From: Peptococcaceae bacterium
Lineage (GTDB): Bacteria; Bacillota; Desulfotomaculia; Desulfotomaculales; Desulfocucumaceae
NCBI GenBank assembly: GCA_023512435.1
Contig: JAILZP010000006.1
Coordinates: forward strand, 1 to 64,000
Direction of reading: 5' to 3'
Length of the DNA: 64,000 nt
A program made the position numbers and the translations under genes. Under the pieces are notes generated by a model. The model was given only the letters and a program-made list of their open reading frames with translations, made no database searches and was not told the origin of the DNA. Every line of letters begins with the position of its first letter. Within the stretch, counting starts at the first letter, position 1. This document shows, in pieces, positions 36,877-45,526 of this stretch.

Positions 36877-37653
36877 TCACATCTCCAGGCAATATTTCAC
36901 GGCGTTTTCAAACACGGGCAGCCCGTGGGGCTCTTCAAACCCGCCCCGGCGCCAGTTGGGATGCTGGTAAACATCCACGAACCTCTCCGGGTGCGGCATG
37001 AGGCCCAGCACCAGGCCGGTCCGGTCGCAGATGCCGGCCACGGCGTTTAAGGAACCATTGGGATTGAAAGGATACTCCATGGTGGGCCGGCCGTCGGGGC
37101 CGGCGTAGCGGAACACTACCTGCCCGGCTGACTCCAGGCTGTCCATCTGTTCCTTCCCGGTGTAAAACTTGCCCTCGCCGTGGGCCGCCTGGATGTTTAA
37201 AACCCTCCCGGACAGGCCCCTGGTGAATATGCAGGGGCTTTCCTCCACCTTCAGGGTCACCCACCGGCACTCGAACCTGCCGCTGTCATTGTTCGTGAGC
37301 GTGCAGCTGATGTCTCCCAGTTTGCGGCCGGGCAGCAGCCCGGTCCGCACCAGCACCTGGAACCCGTTGCAGATGCCCAGCACCGGCCTGCCCCTGTCCA
37401 CGAACTCCTGGAGGCTGTCCCTGAGGAAGGAAGTAAGCTCCACCGCCAGAATCTTGCCCGAGTGCACGTCGTCACCGTACGAAAACCCGCCCGGAAGGGC
37501 CAGGATCTGGTAATCCGCCAGCTTTTCCCCGCCGGACCTGAGCTGGTTGACATGCACCATCCGGCACTCGGCCCCGGCCTTTTCGAAGGCGTAGAAGGTC
37601 TCCAGGTCGCAATTGGTGCCGTCGGTTCTCAGCACGCACACCTTCGGCTTCAC
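36877..37653 (-). CDS. purQ: Phosphoribosylformylglycinamidine synthase, glutaminase subunit
   Basis: Class I glutamine amidotransferase that feeds ammonia to PurL. 258 residues. The nucleophile elbow is PVLGICNGFQVLVRTGLLPG (Cys about residue 97), and the His/Glu end reads GLMPHPERFVD. Its GTG start overlaps the purL stop by 4 bases (GTGA), the normal coupling for a complex. Last gene of a purL-purQ pair. Confidence 0.96.
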   Translation of the reverse strand: MKPKVCVLRTDGTNCDLETFYAFEKAGAECRMVHVNQLRSGGEKLADYQILALPGGFSYGDDVHSGKILAVELTSFLRDSLQEFVDRGRPVLGICNGFQVLVRTGLLPGRKLGDISCTLTNNDSGRFECRWVTLKVEESPCIFTRGLSGRVLNIQAAHGEGKFYTGKEQMDSLESAGQVVFRYAGPDGRPTMEYPFNPNGSLNAVAGICDRTGLVLGLMPHPERFVDVYQHPNWRRGGFEEPHGLPVFENAVKYCLEM

Positions 37654-40487
37654 GGGCCGAACACCTCCTTCATGGGGCGCTTCCAGGCATCCCGCAGTTT
37701 GTCCACGTCCACCTTGAACAGGGCCTCCCCGCCCCGGCTCACCGAGATCGTTTTCCCGGCAACGGTTCTCCCGATTATCCGGTGGGGCACCCCGTCAAAC
37801 AGACCGGGCGTCAAATCCCCGTCCTCGATTTCCACCAGGAATGTCCCCGCTGTTTCGTTGAACAGGAACTCCTCGGGCACGTCCCCGGCATCCAGGTCGA
37901 CGGCCGCCCCCACCTCCCCGCCGAAGCACATTTCGGCCAGGGCTGCGGCCAGGCCTCCTTCGCTGATGTCGTGGCAGGCCAACACCTTTCCGCCCGCGAT
38001 GGCGTTATGCACCGACCTGAACACGGTGTTGAGCGCCTTCAGGTCCAGCCTGGGCAAATTGGTTCCCTCCGCCCCGGCCAGCCTGCAATACACCGAACCG
38101 GCCATCTCCCGGGTGTTCCTCTTTCCCACCAGTACGATCAGCGTTCCGGCCTTTTTAAAATCCGCCGTTACCGTTCGCCCCACGTCCCTGACCCGGCCGA
38201 AGGCCGAGACGCAAAGCACCGGCGGTATCTTGATCACCGTCCCGTCTGCTCCCCGGTAGGTGCTGGACAGGCTGTCCTTCCCCGAAATAAAGGGCATCCC
38301 GGTGGCCCCGACGAAGTCCACGCAGGCGTCCACCGCCATGTCCAGGGCACCCAGGGACTCGCTGTCCGGGAACGGCCAGATGAAGTTGTCAATCAGGCAG
38401 ATATCCGCCGGGTCCGCCCCCACCGCCACGGCGTTGGCCGCGGCTTCGGCGGCCGCCCAGAGACTTCCGTAATACGGGTTGATCTTGTTCAGCACGGGGT
38501 TCAGGCCGTGACTGATCACCACGCCGCAGCGCTTCCCGTACAGAGGGGCCAGCACCACAGCGTCATTGGGAGCGTCGCCGGCCGCCCCGCCCAAGGGCGG
38601 CAGGGCGTTGGTCCCCTGCACCCCGTGATCGTACATGCGCACTATGGGTTCCTTCGAACAGACGTCCGGGTGGGCCATCACCCGGCAGTAGGTTTCCGCC
38701 CAGTCACCGGGCGGTCCCGGAACGGCCTCCCGGTCCTCCGGCGGAATCCAGGAGGCCGTGAGCTTTCTGCCGGGCAGGCCGTGGTGCAGGAATTCCATGT
38801 CCAGAAGGCACACCGTTTCACCTTCATAGGTGACCCTGAGCATTCTGTCATTGGTGAAAGTGCCCAGCACCACCGCCTCAACGTTGTACATCCTGCAGAT
38901 TTCCGCCAGCCTGAGCCAGTGGTCCGGCCTGACCGCCAGGACCATCCTCTCCTGGCTTTCCGAAAGCCATATTTCCCAGGGGCTCAGCCCCTGGTACTTC
39001 AGGGGGGCCTTTTCCAGCCACACCAGCACCCCGGTTTCCGAACCCATCTCGCCCAGGGCCGACCCGAAGCCCCCGGCCCCGCAGTCGGTGACGGCCCGCA
39101 CCAGTCCCTCCCGGCTCGCCTCCAGCAGGGCGTCCGACATCCTTTTTTCTTCTATGGCATTGCCGATCTGCACCGCGCTGGCGTTCACGTCAACGGTCCG
39201 GTGGGTCATTTCCCCGCTGGAAAAAGTGGCCCCGTGGATGCCGTCCCGCCCGGTGCGCCCGCCCATAACCACCGCCAGGTCCCCGGGTTCCGGCTTCCCT
39301 TTTTGGCAGGCGCTTTCCGGCAGGATGCCGTAAGCCCCCACGATGACGGTGGGCTTGGCCCTGAAATCCCGGTGGAAATGCACTGACCCGTTGTTGGTGG
39401 GAATGCCCATCCGGTTGCCGTAGTCCCTGACTCCGGCCACCACCTTGCGCAGCAGGTACTTGGGGTGCAGGCAGCCTGGCGGCACCTCGGACTGGTCCGT
39501 CCAGGGCGGAGCAAAGCAAAACATGTCGGTGGAGGCGATCACCCTGGCCCCCAGTCCGGTCCCCATGACATCCCGGAAAACTCCCCCGCTGCCGGTCATG
39601 GCTCCGCCGTAAGGCTCGATGGCCGAGGGCGAATTATGGGTTTCCACCTTGCCGCAGATGGCCCACCCGTCATAAAATGCCATCACGCCCGAATTGTCCA
39701 CGAAAGCGGAAAGGACCAGGGGGTGACTGGCCTTCCTGGTGGCCTCCTGCAGCCTCTTCAGCAGGGGGGGCTTCTCCTTCCCGTTCACCTCCAGGGAGGC
39801 CTTGAAGGTCTTGTGCCCGCAGTGCTCGGACCAGGTCTGGGCCAGCGTTTCCACCTCGCAGTCGGTGGGGTCCCGGCCCAGCGCGGTGAAATAATCCTTT
39901 ATGGCCCGCATCTCTTCCAGATTCAGAAACAGCTTGTCCCGGCTGAGGTCCATCAGTTCCCGGTCCGACATCCCCCTGATGGGGATGACCTCCGTCCGGC
40001 CGGGCCGCCCTTCGATCATCAGGGTGCCGGGCCTCTCCTTGACCACCATCTCCACGGTTTCGTTGACCAGCAGTTTTTTCAGGATAACCTCTATATTGGC
40101 GGGAACGGCGCCCGGGCCGTAAAAAGCGTACTCCCGGCTGGAATCGGCCGCCTTCAGTCCGGCTATCCCCAGGTCGGCCGCCGACTTGATCAGCGACGCA
40201 GCCTCCGGGTTCATCACCCCGGGCTTGTATGCCACCTCCACCACCACGCCGCCTTCCAGCAGGGGCCGGTTTATGCTGTACCGCTGAAACAGTTTTTCGG
40301 CCAGCAGGCGATCCGCCATGTACCCGGCCTGGACCTCGTCAATCCCCTCAAAGCGGTACACCTTGGCGGTCCTCACCCCGGTGATGTCCGTTATGCCGAG
40401 GGTGTGGCGGATGTCGTAAAGCAGCGCTTCACCCACGGTGTCCGGCAGGTCCGGCTTGTTTACCACCCTAACTTCCTGGATTGACAT
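37650..40487 (-). CDS. purL: Phosphoribosylformylglycinamidine synthase, PurS-PurL fusion
   Basis: 945-residue FGAM synthase synthetase subunit. Residues 1 to about 165 hold two PurS-like repeats (EVRVVNKPDLPDTVGEALLYD and VEVAYKPGVMNPEAASLIK), then the PurL core: AQTWSEHCGHKTF (about residue 219), a first ATP-binding module with NSPSAIEPYGGAMTGSGGVFRD, and GCGVVISH and SGKDSLSSTY in the second half. Most Firmicutes have separate purS and a PurL of about 740 residues, so this fused form is of note. It has a good SigA promoter and a leader terminator. Confidence 0.95.
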   Translation of the reverse strand: MSIQEVRVVNKPDLPDTVGEALLYDIRHTLGITDITGVRTAKVYRFEGIDEVQAGYMADRLLAEKLFQRYSINRPLLEGGVVVEVAYKPGVMNPEAASLIKSAADLGIAGLKAADSSREYAFYGPGAVPANIEVILKKLLVNETVEMVVKERPGTLMIEGRPGRTEVIPIRGMSDRELMDLSRDKLFLNLEEMRAIKDYFTALGRDPTDCEVETLAQTWSEHCGHKTFKASLEVNGKEKPPLLKRLQEATRKASHPLVLSAFVDNSGVMAFYDGWAICGKVETHNSPSAIEPYGGAMTGSGGVFRDVMGTGLGARVIASTDMFCFAPPWTDQSEVPPGCLHPKYLLRKVVAGVRDYGNRMGIPTNNGSVHFHRDFRAKPTVIVGAYGILPESACQKGKPEPGDLAVVMGGRTGRDGIHGATFSSGEMTHRTVDVNASAVQIGNAIEEKRMSDALLEASREGLVRAVTDCGAGGFGSALGEMGSETGVLVWLEKAPLKYQGLSPWEIWLSESQERMVLAVRPDHWLRLAEICRMYNVEAVVLGTFTNDRMLRVTYEGETVCLLDMEFLHHGLPGRKLTASWIPPEDREAVPGPPGDWAETYCRVMAHPDVCSKEPIVRMYDHGVQGTNALPPLGGAAGDAPNDAVVLAPLYGKRCGVVISHGLNPVLNKINPYYGSLWAAAEAAANAVAVGADPADICLIDNFIWPFPDSESLGALDMAVDACVDFVGATGMPFISGKDSLSSTYRGADGTVIKIPPVLCVSAFGRVRDVGRTVTADFKKAGTLIVLVGKRNTREMAGSVYCRLAGAEGTNLPRLDLKALNTVFRSVHNAIAGGKVLACHDISEGGLAAALAEMCFGGEVGAAVDLDAGDVPEEFLFNETAGTFLVEIEDGDLTPGLFDGVPHRIIGRTVAGKTISVSRGGEALFKVDVDKLRDAWKRPMKEVFGP

Positions 40488-40502
40488 TGAAGAACCTCCG
40501 AG

Positions 40503-40539
40503 GTTTTAAAAAATAATCACCGGCCCTGAACCGGGCCGG
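40503..40539 (-). terminator. Terminator-like attenuator in the purL leader
   Basis: On the minus strand CCGGCCC/GGGCCGG (7 bp, 6-base loop) is followed by TGATTATTTTTT. It lies between the purL promoter and start codon, so it would stop purL transcripts unless prevented. Confidence 0.55.
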
Positions 40540-40569
40540 ATCTTTAAATTGAATACCAAGTAAAATTTT

Positions 40570-40598
40570 ATTATATATATATGCAAAAAACAACTCAA
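40570..40598 (-). promoter_or_regulatory. SigA-type promoter of purLQ
   Basis: TTGAGT, exactly 17 bases, then TATAAT on the minus strand, about 80 bases ahead of the purL start. Confidence 0.6.
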
Positions 40599-40680
40599 TT
40601 TTTCATGTATAACCGCGGTAAGCATACAGCCCGACGCTCTGTGCCTGCCGCCGTCGGCCTGCCGCTGAACGGCTTTCGGA

Positions 40681-41118
40681 TTATCTCACGATCAGCACCG
40701 GGCATGAGGCGTGCCTGACCACCCTGTTGCTGACGCTTCCCATCAGGTAGCCCTTGATTTCACCCAGTCCCCTGCTGCCCATGACCACCAGGTCAAACCT
40801 GCCCTCCTTGGCCTCCCGGCAGATCTCCATGGCCGGGTTCCCCCAGATCACCTTGACCTCCATCTTCACGCCGTATTTTTCGAATTCAGTCTTGGCCTGT
40901 TCCATGATTTCCTCGCCGGTGGCCTGGAGTTCGTCGTGTATCTGCTGGTAGGCCCCCCCGAGCCGGTCGCTGTATTTGTTCACATACGGAGGCAGGGCTG
41001 GTATGACGTGCAGGAAAAGAACCTCGGAATCCATGGACTTCGCCAGTTCCATGGCGTGTTCGGCGGCCACCTTGGCCCTCAGCGACCCGTCCAGCGGCAC
41101 CAGAATTTTTTTGTACAT
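40681..41118 (-). CDS. Universal stress protein (UspA family)
   Basis: 145-residue Usp with an ATP-binding fold: start YKKILVPLDGSLRAKVAAEHA and the C-terminal loop VVMGSRGLGEIKGYLMGSVSNRVVRHASCPVLIV, which has the G-2x-G-9x-G-S/T ATP motif. It is a single domain. It stands alone behind an AT-rich leader. The role is general stress adaptation; the exact trigger is unknown. Confidence 0.93.
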   Translation of the reverse strand: MYKKILVPLDGSLRAKVAAEHAMELAKSMDSEVLFLHVIPALPPYVNKYSDRLGGAYQQIHDELQATGEEIMEQAKTEFEKYGVKMEVKVIWGNPAMEICREAKEGRFDLVVMGSRGLGEIKGYLMGSVSNRVVRHASCPVLIVR

Positions 41119-41295
41119 GGGCGTCCCCCCTTCTTCTTTTTGCCTAATTATTGATTCAATGCAACAAAAATAAATCCTTTCCCGGCTTGATATTTATTTT
41201 TCATTTAAGCCGTTTTTTCATTAAACCCTTTTTTCTCTTGGGAATAATAAAGGTCATAATAATTATTCACACAGCTCATCCCAACGGGTGTTCAA

Positions 41296-42588
41296 ATGAC
41301 AAAAACGATCCAGATACCCAAAACTTCCCTGGTCGTTCTCTGCGGTCCAGCCGGGTGCGGCAAATCCAGTTTCGCCGGAAGGCATTTCATTCCGACCCAG
41401 GTGGTCTCTTCCGACCGCTGCCGTGCCATGGTTTCCGACGACGAGGAAAACATGGCGGCCTCCCACCGCGCCTTCAGGGTGTTCAGGCTGATTATCGACC
41501 AGAGGCTTGCCCTGGGGCGGCTGACGGTGGCCGACTCCACCGCCCTGGCCGCCCGGGCCAGGCGTGAATTGACCGCCCTGGGCAGAAAACACGACTTCCA
41601 GCTTGTGCTGCTGGTCTTCAACGTGCCTCTTCCGGTCTGCGCGGGCAGGAACCGGTCCCGGGACAGAAAGGTCCCCGAAAAGGTAATCCGGTCCCACCGC
41701 CTGCTGCTCGACAGGACCCTGGAGAAAATCTGGGACGAGGATTTTGACCTGGTTTATATCCTGAACGAGGAGGAAATGGAATCCGCGCGGGTGGAGATTG
41801 TTCCGCTGCCGGTGGAAAAACCCCTCCCCGGCCCTTTCGACATCATCGGTGACATCCACGGCTGCTGCGACGAGCTGGAATCCCTGCTGGAAAAACTGGG
41901 ATACCGCAAGAACAACGGTGTCTACGCCCACCCGTCCGGGAGAACGGCCATTTTCCTCGGGGACCTGGGCGACCGGGGCAACCGCTGCCTGGACAGCATA
42001 AACCTGGTCATGGACATGGTGAGTGCGGGCCATGCCCTGTATATCCCGGGCAACCACTGCCGCAAGCTTCACGCGTACTTCTCCGGAAGGAAAATCAAGG
42101 TGGGCCACGGCCTGGAAAAAACCCTGGCCGAGATTGAAAGGCTGAGCCCTTCAGACCGGGAAAGTCTGACCGGACGGTTCATGGAAATGTACGGCAGCGC
42201 GCAGCCCTACCTGGTCCTGGACGGCGGCCGCCTGGTGGTGTCCCACGCCGGCATCAGGGAAAACATGATCGGCCGCCTGTCCAGGCGAATCCGCGAGTTC
42301 TGCCTCTTCGGCGACACCACCGGAGAGTTCACCGAGGACGGGCTGCCGGTGCGCCGCGACTGGGCCAGCCGGTACCGGGGCAGCGCCCTGGTGGTATACG
42401 GCCACACCCCTGTGAAGGAAGCGGTGTTCAGGAACAACACCATCGACATCGACCAGGGATGCGTGCTTGGGGGAAAGCTGACCGCCCTGCGCTACCCGGA
42501 AAGGGAAATTGTCCAGGTGGAAGCCGGGGACGTGTACTACTCCAGGGGAGAGGCCGGCGTTTGGCCTGTGTACACCCGGTCCCCCTGA
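41296..42588 (+). CDS. pnkp: Pnkp-type polynucleotide kinase-phosphatase without ligase domain
   Basis: 430 residues that align along their length with the first two modules of clostridial Pnkp, an RNA end-repair enzyme. Kinase: P-loop GPAGCGKSS (residues 17-25), catalytic Asp in SSDRCR (D40), lid GRNRSRDRK. Phosphatase: GDIHGCCDELESLL (186-), GDLGDRG (223-229), PGNH (252-255), SHAGIRE, VVYGHTPV. The ligase domain of the usual 850-residue protein is absent and the C-terminus stops right after the phosphatase. The metallophosphatase motif GNHD/E reads GNHC, so phosphatase activity may be altered. No hen1 neighbour. Confidence 0.88.
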   Translation: MTKTIQIPKTSLVVLCGPAGCGKSSFAGRHFIPTQVVSSDRCRAMVSDDEENMAASHRAFRVFRLIIDQRLALGRLTVADSTALAARARRELTALGRKHDFQLVLLVFNVPLPVCAGRNRSRDRKVPEKVIRSHRLLLDRTLEKIWDEDFDLVYILNEEEMESARVEIVPLPVEKPLPGPFDIIGDIHGCCDELESLLEKLGYRKNNGVYAHPSGRTAIFLGDLGDRGNRCLDSINLVMDMVSAGHALYIPGNHCRKLHAYFSGRKIKVGHGLEKTLAEIERLSPSDRESLTGRFMEMYGSAQPYLVLDGGRLVVSHAGIRENMIGRLSRRIREFCLFGDTTGEFTEDGLPVRRDWASRYRGSALVVYGHTPVKEAVFRNNTIDIDQGCVLGGKLTALRYPEREIVQVEAGDVYYSRGEAGVWPVYTRSP

Positions 42589-42742
42589 ATAATAACCGGA
42601 TCCGCCCGCTGCCGCCTGCGCGGCGGATCCCGGAACGCAGGGATCGGACCCCGCATGCCTTCCGCCGAAAGCGGCACCATGAAACATCGAAATCCGGGGC
42701 CGGAGAGAACACAGGATGTGAACGGTTTTCCACCCCTGCTTT

Positions 42743-42782
42743 AAGAAAAAAAACACAGTAAAGGCATGCCATCCCTTTACTG
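42743..42782 (-). terminator. Intrinsic terminator after the DsrK/HdrD-like gene
   Basis: On the minus strand ACAGTAAAGG pairs with CCTTTACTGT (10 bp, 9-base loop), followed by GTTTTTTTT. It stands about 155 bases after the stop codon. Confidence 0.8.
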
Positions 42783-42848
42783 TTGTTTAGGGAATAATAA
42801 GGAGCATCGCTCATTTATTCTATACCGGCCCCCTAAATTCCTTCACAT

Positions 42849-42879
42849 AATTTCATAACTTATGAAATTATTTTCATAA
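42849..42879. promoter_or_regulatory. Overlapping palindromes of TTTCATAA half-sites
   Basis: AATTTCATAA, one base, TTATGAAATT (perfect 10-bp arms), followed at once by TTTTCATAA, so the middle half-site pairs with both neighbours. It looks like a tandem operator but no gene starts here. Confidence 0.35.
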
Positions 42880-42937
42880 AAATGCTTTCTGCCCGTCTTG
42901 CCCGACGGGCGGCGGGCACCTTCTCACGTCCCGCGCA

Positions 42938-44173
42938 TTACGGCTTTTCATCCATTACCAGCGCGTGACTGATCAGGTGATGAAGGTGAACGACCTTGCA
43001 GTCCAGTTCGTAATATTTGATTATATCGGTCAACTGGTCGAAACAGTTATGGCACGGGCAGGCCACCAGCCTGCAGCCGGTTTCCTTTATCTGGTCGGCC
43101 TTCAGTTTGCCTTTGGCCATCCGGTAGGGGTATATATCCTTGCCCATGGCCAGGAGGCCGCCTCCGCCGCCGCAGCAGTAGTTGTATTTTCCGTTCGGGG
43201 TCATTTCCCTGAATTCCATAACGGTTTTATTAAGAACGTACCTGGGCTCGTTCACCAGGCCCTGCTTGCGCACCGTGTTGCAGGGGTCGTGAAGGGTAAT
43301 CGGCTCAGCGTTCATGGTTTTATCCACCTTCAACAGCCCGGCCTCGAACCACTCCACGTATTTTTCAATAATGCTCTTCACGGGGTAATTGCCGTCTTCC
43401 GGACTCAGCCACACCTTTGGACCCCACTTGTTGGCGTGGGTGGCGTGGCCGCACTCGGTAACCACCAGTTCCCTGACCTTGAGCCTTTTAACCTCGTCGG
43501 CGTAGCGCTGGGTTATTATCCTTGATTCCTCGTCGTTCCCGTTAAACAAAGCGTAATGGGTGGCGTCCCACCACCTGCTGCTGCATGTCCAGTCGGCTCC
43601 GACGTACCACATAATTTTTGCTATGCTCTGCACATCCTGGGGATAATACTTTATTTCCCTCGGATCCCAGAGAAACAGGAATTCCGCTCCTTCTTTGTCC
43701 ACGGGGATTCTGGCGTTGGGGTCCCCCACCTCGGCCTGCAGTTCTTCTTCCATCCACTCCAGGGTTTCCAGGTATTCTTCGTTCGTGACCTCCATCTGGT
43801 TTCCCGTCTTGATCTGGGCATCGACCACGTCCTGGAGGAAACCGGGCGCCCTCAGGCCGAAATTACCCCTCACTGTGCGGACAAGTGTAAGCACCTCGAC
43901 GCCCATGGGGCAATCCATGGTGCAACGGCCGCACTGCGTACAGGCCCAAACAAAGGTGGAATTTAAAACGTCTTCTCTCATCCCCAGGGTAAGCTGCCGG
44001 ATAAATTTTCTCGGGTCCGCATGATCGTGCAGTCCGTTGTACGGGCACCCCGCGCTGCACATGCCGCAGCTGAGGCAGTTGTAAAAATTGTTCCGGTCGC
44101 TCAAGGTGCACGCCTTTTCAATTACTTCGTGAAAAAACCCGGGGTCCAGCCGGCTGGCCTCTATGACGCTCAA
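42938..44173 (-). CDS. Iron-sulfur oxidoreductase, HdrD/DsrK/TmcB-like
   Basis: 411-residue cytoplasmic Fe-S protein of the heterodisulfide-reductase D family. Two N-terminal 4Fe-4S sets: C33, C36, C39, C43 (CLSCGMCSAGC) and C78, C81, C84, C88 (CTQCGRCTMDC). The CCG domains include LHDPCNTVRK, YNYCCGGGGGLLAMG and ACPCHNCFDQL. Such proteins pass electrons between membrane quinone modules or flavoproteins and disulfide-type acceptors. TTG start with AAAGGAGG 8 bases upstream. It is monocistronic, without a DsrM or HdrE membrane partner beside it, so the partner is unknown. Confidence 0.88.
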   Translation of the reverse strand: MSVIEASRLDPGFFHEVIEKACTLSDRNNFYNCLSCGMCSAGCPYNGLHDHADPRKFIRQLTLGMREDVLNSTFVWACTQCGRCTMDCPMGVEVLTLVRTVRGNFGLRAPGFLQDVVDAQIKTGNQMEVTNEEYLETLEWMEEELQAEVGDPNARIPVDKEGAEFLFLWDPREIKYYPQDVQSIAKIMWYVGADWTCSSRWWDATHYALFNGNDEESRIITQRYADEVKRLKVRELVVTECGHATHANKWGPKVWLSPEDGNYPVKSIIEKYVEWFEAGLLKVDKTMNAEPITLHDPCNTVRKQGLVNEPRYVLNKTVMEFREMTPNGKYNYCCGGGGGLLAMGKDIYPYRMAKGKLKADQIKETGCRLVACPCHNCFDQLTDIIKYYELDCKVVHLHHLISHALVMDEKP

Positions 44174-44479
44174 AATATATACCTCCTTTACGGAGAATAT
44201 TTCCGAGCTCCTTTATTATCCCCTCAAAATCTCCTTTTCCCCAGTTAACCTCCCTCCGTTAATCCTTTAGATCGTTTTTTATATATAGGGAAATATCCCT
44301 TTATTTTGAAACCGTCCTTTACAATTATATTCCTCTTATGGACATACGTCAACATACCCCGGTTGCATTCGCGTTCAAAGACCCGCATCCGGCAATCCGT
44401 TTTCAAATGTTTTTCACCCGCCGCCGGCCCTGTGGTATAATTATCTTCCAGCACATATTTTTCCGGCGGCGGTGACGGC
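44174..44479. other. 306-base divergent intergenic region
   Basis: Separates the iron-sulfur gene (minus) from rnhA (plus). It is AT-rich on the left; the TATAAT-like GTATAATTAT near 44433-44442 could serve rnhA. No gene or strong hairpin seen. Confidence 0.5.
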
Positions 44480-44965
44480 ATGAGCGATCATATGCCCAGG
44501 GTCCAGATCTATACCGACGGGGCCTGCTCCGGCAATCCGGGGCCCGGCGGATACGGCGCCATTCTCAAATACGGAAAGCATACCAGGGAACTGTCCGGGG
44601 GCTACCGCCGGACCACCAACAACCGGATGGAGCTGATGGCCGTCATCAAAAGCCTGGAGGAACTGAAAAGACCGTGCCGGGTTGACCTCCACAGCGACAG
44701 CAGGTACGTCGTGGACGCCTTCAATCTCGGATGGGTCAACAACTGGCAGAAATCCGGATGGGTCAAGGAAGACCGGTCCCCGGTAAAAAACGCCGATCTC
44801 TGGAAAAGGTTGATCGAGCTTTCCGCACCGCACAGAATAACCTGGATCTGGGTCAGGGGGCATTCCGACAACGAATTCAACTCCCGCTGCGACCGGCTGG
44901 CCGTTGAGGCCTCCAGGGGCGACAACCTGGCCGTGGACCGGGGATACGAGGACCAGGCCACATGA
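44480..44965 (+). CDS. rnhA: Ribonuclease HI
   Basis: Cleaves the RNA strand of RNA-DNA hybrids. 161 residues with all four catalytic acidic residues in place: Asp in VQIYTDGACSGNPGPGGYG (about residue 11), Glu in NNRMELMAVIKSLE, Asp in LHSDSRYVVDAFN, and Asp in CDRLAVEAS. It has the basic protrusion WVNNWQKSGWVKEDRSPVKN found in cellular RNase HI. The next small gene starts 41 bases after its stop. Confidence 0.96.
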   Translation: MSDHMPRVQIYTDGACSGNPGPGGYGAILKYGKHTRELSGGYRRTTNNRMELMAVIKSLEELKRPCRVDLHSDSRYVVDAFNLGWVNNWQKSGWVKEDRSPVKNADLWKRLIELSAPHRITWIWVRGHSDNEFNSRCDRLAVEASRGDNLAVDRGYEDQAT

Positions 44966-45006
44966 TCCGGGGACAGGCTGGAGATAATATCAACGGAGGT
45001 GTTTTC

Positions 45007-45174
45007 ATGTCCGGAGATGACGGAACCAGGTTCATCAGCCAGATCCAGCCGCAGCCGGATGACCGCGGGACTGGTTTCAAGGAACTCAAAAACGCCGTTA
45101 AAAAGAAAGCCGATGCCGGTTATCAGTTCAACCCCCTGGGAGGCCCCCTGGATCACCACTTCAAAACCGGCTGA
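45007..45174 (+). CDS. Small hypothetical protein
   Basis: 55-residue protein from ATG at 45007, chosen because GGAGGTG lies 6 bases upstream (the open frame extends to 44962 over the rnhA end). The sequence (MSGDDGTRFISQIQPQPDDR, then KELKNAVKKKADAGYQFNPL) is polar and soluble with one basic helix. I do not recognise a family. A strong terminator follows 4 bases after its stop, so it is the end of an rnhA transcript. Confidence 0.6.
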   Translation: MSGDDGTRFISQIQPQPDDRGTGFKELKNAVKKKADAGYQFNPLGGPLDHHFKTG

Positions 45175-45177
45175 GAC

Positions 45178-45217
45178 AGTGAGAGAACCGCGGGGAACGG
45201 TTCTCTCACTTTTAATT
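45178..45217 (+). terminator. Strong intrinsic terminator after rnhA and small ORF
   Basis: Thirteen-base perfect arms (AGTGAGAGAACCG and its complement) around a 7-base loop, then TTTTAATTTTTTAAT. Confidence 0.9.
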
Positions 45218-45234
45218 TTTTAATCCGGCCGGGG

Positions 45235-45519
45235 TCAGCCGCCGCCGATCACGGCAAAAATGGCCAGCTGGTCGCCGTCCCTCACCGGCTCGTCCCGGGC
45301 GCTGGACCACTCGAGTTTTTCGCCGTTCAAGAAAATCTGGTAAAGGTAGTCCAGCCTGCCTTCTTCATCAAAAAGTTCTTCCTTCAGCCCCGGATACAGC
45401 CGGGTCAGATCGTCCAGGACCTCGCCCAGCGTCCGGTATGCGGGATCCAGCCGGACCCGCCTCACGCCGGCCGTTGAACTAATCAGCGACATAAAATTTA
45501 CCTGAATGCTCATTGGCAT
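45235..45519 (-). CDS. MoaD/ThiS-family sulfur carrier protein
   Basis: 94-residue beta-grasp protein (MPMSIQVNFMSLISSTAG ... DGDQLAIFAVIGGG) ending in the Gly-Gly tail that is activated to a thiocarboxylate to give dithiolene sulfur of the tungsto/molybdopterin cofactor. ATG at 45519 or 45513. It overlaps nothing and starts 8 bases after the ferredoxin stop. A MoaD-like gene is a common companion of AOR genes. Last gene of the aor operon. Confidence 0.85.
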   Translation of the reverse strand: MPMSIQVNFMSLISSTAGVRRVRLDPAYRTLGEVLDDLTRLYPGLKEELFDEEGRLDYLYQIFLNGEKLEWSSARDEPVRDGDQLAIFAVIGGG

Positions 45520-45526
45520 AACCGCC

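Larger units (their letters stand above)
42589..42937. other. 350-base gene-free region with several hairpins and an operator-like palindrome
   Basis: Contains a GGATCCGCC/GGCGGATCC hairpin at 42598-42631 after the pnkp stop, the terminator of the iron-sulfur gene at 42743-42782, and overlapping TTTCATAA half-sites at 42849-42879. No credible gene. Confidence 0.7.

Noticed and set aside
37782-39386. 534-codon plus-strand frame opposite purL
   Set aside because: Shadow; the translation is His/Pro/Arg-rich without domain features.
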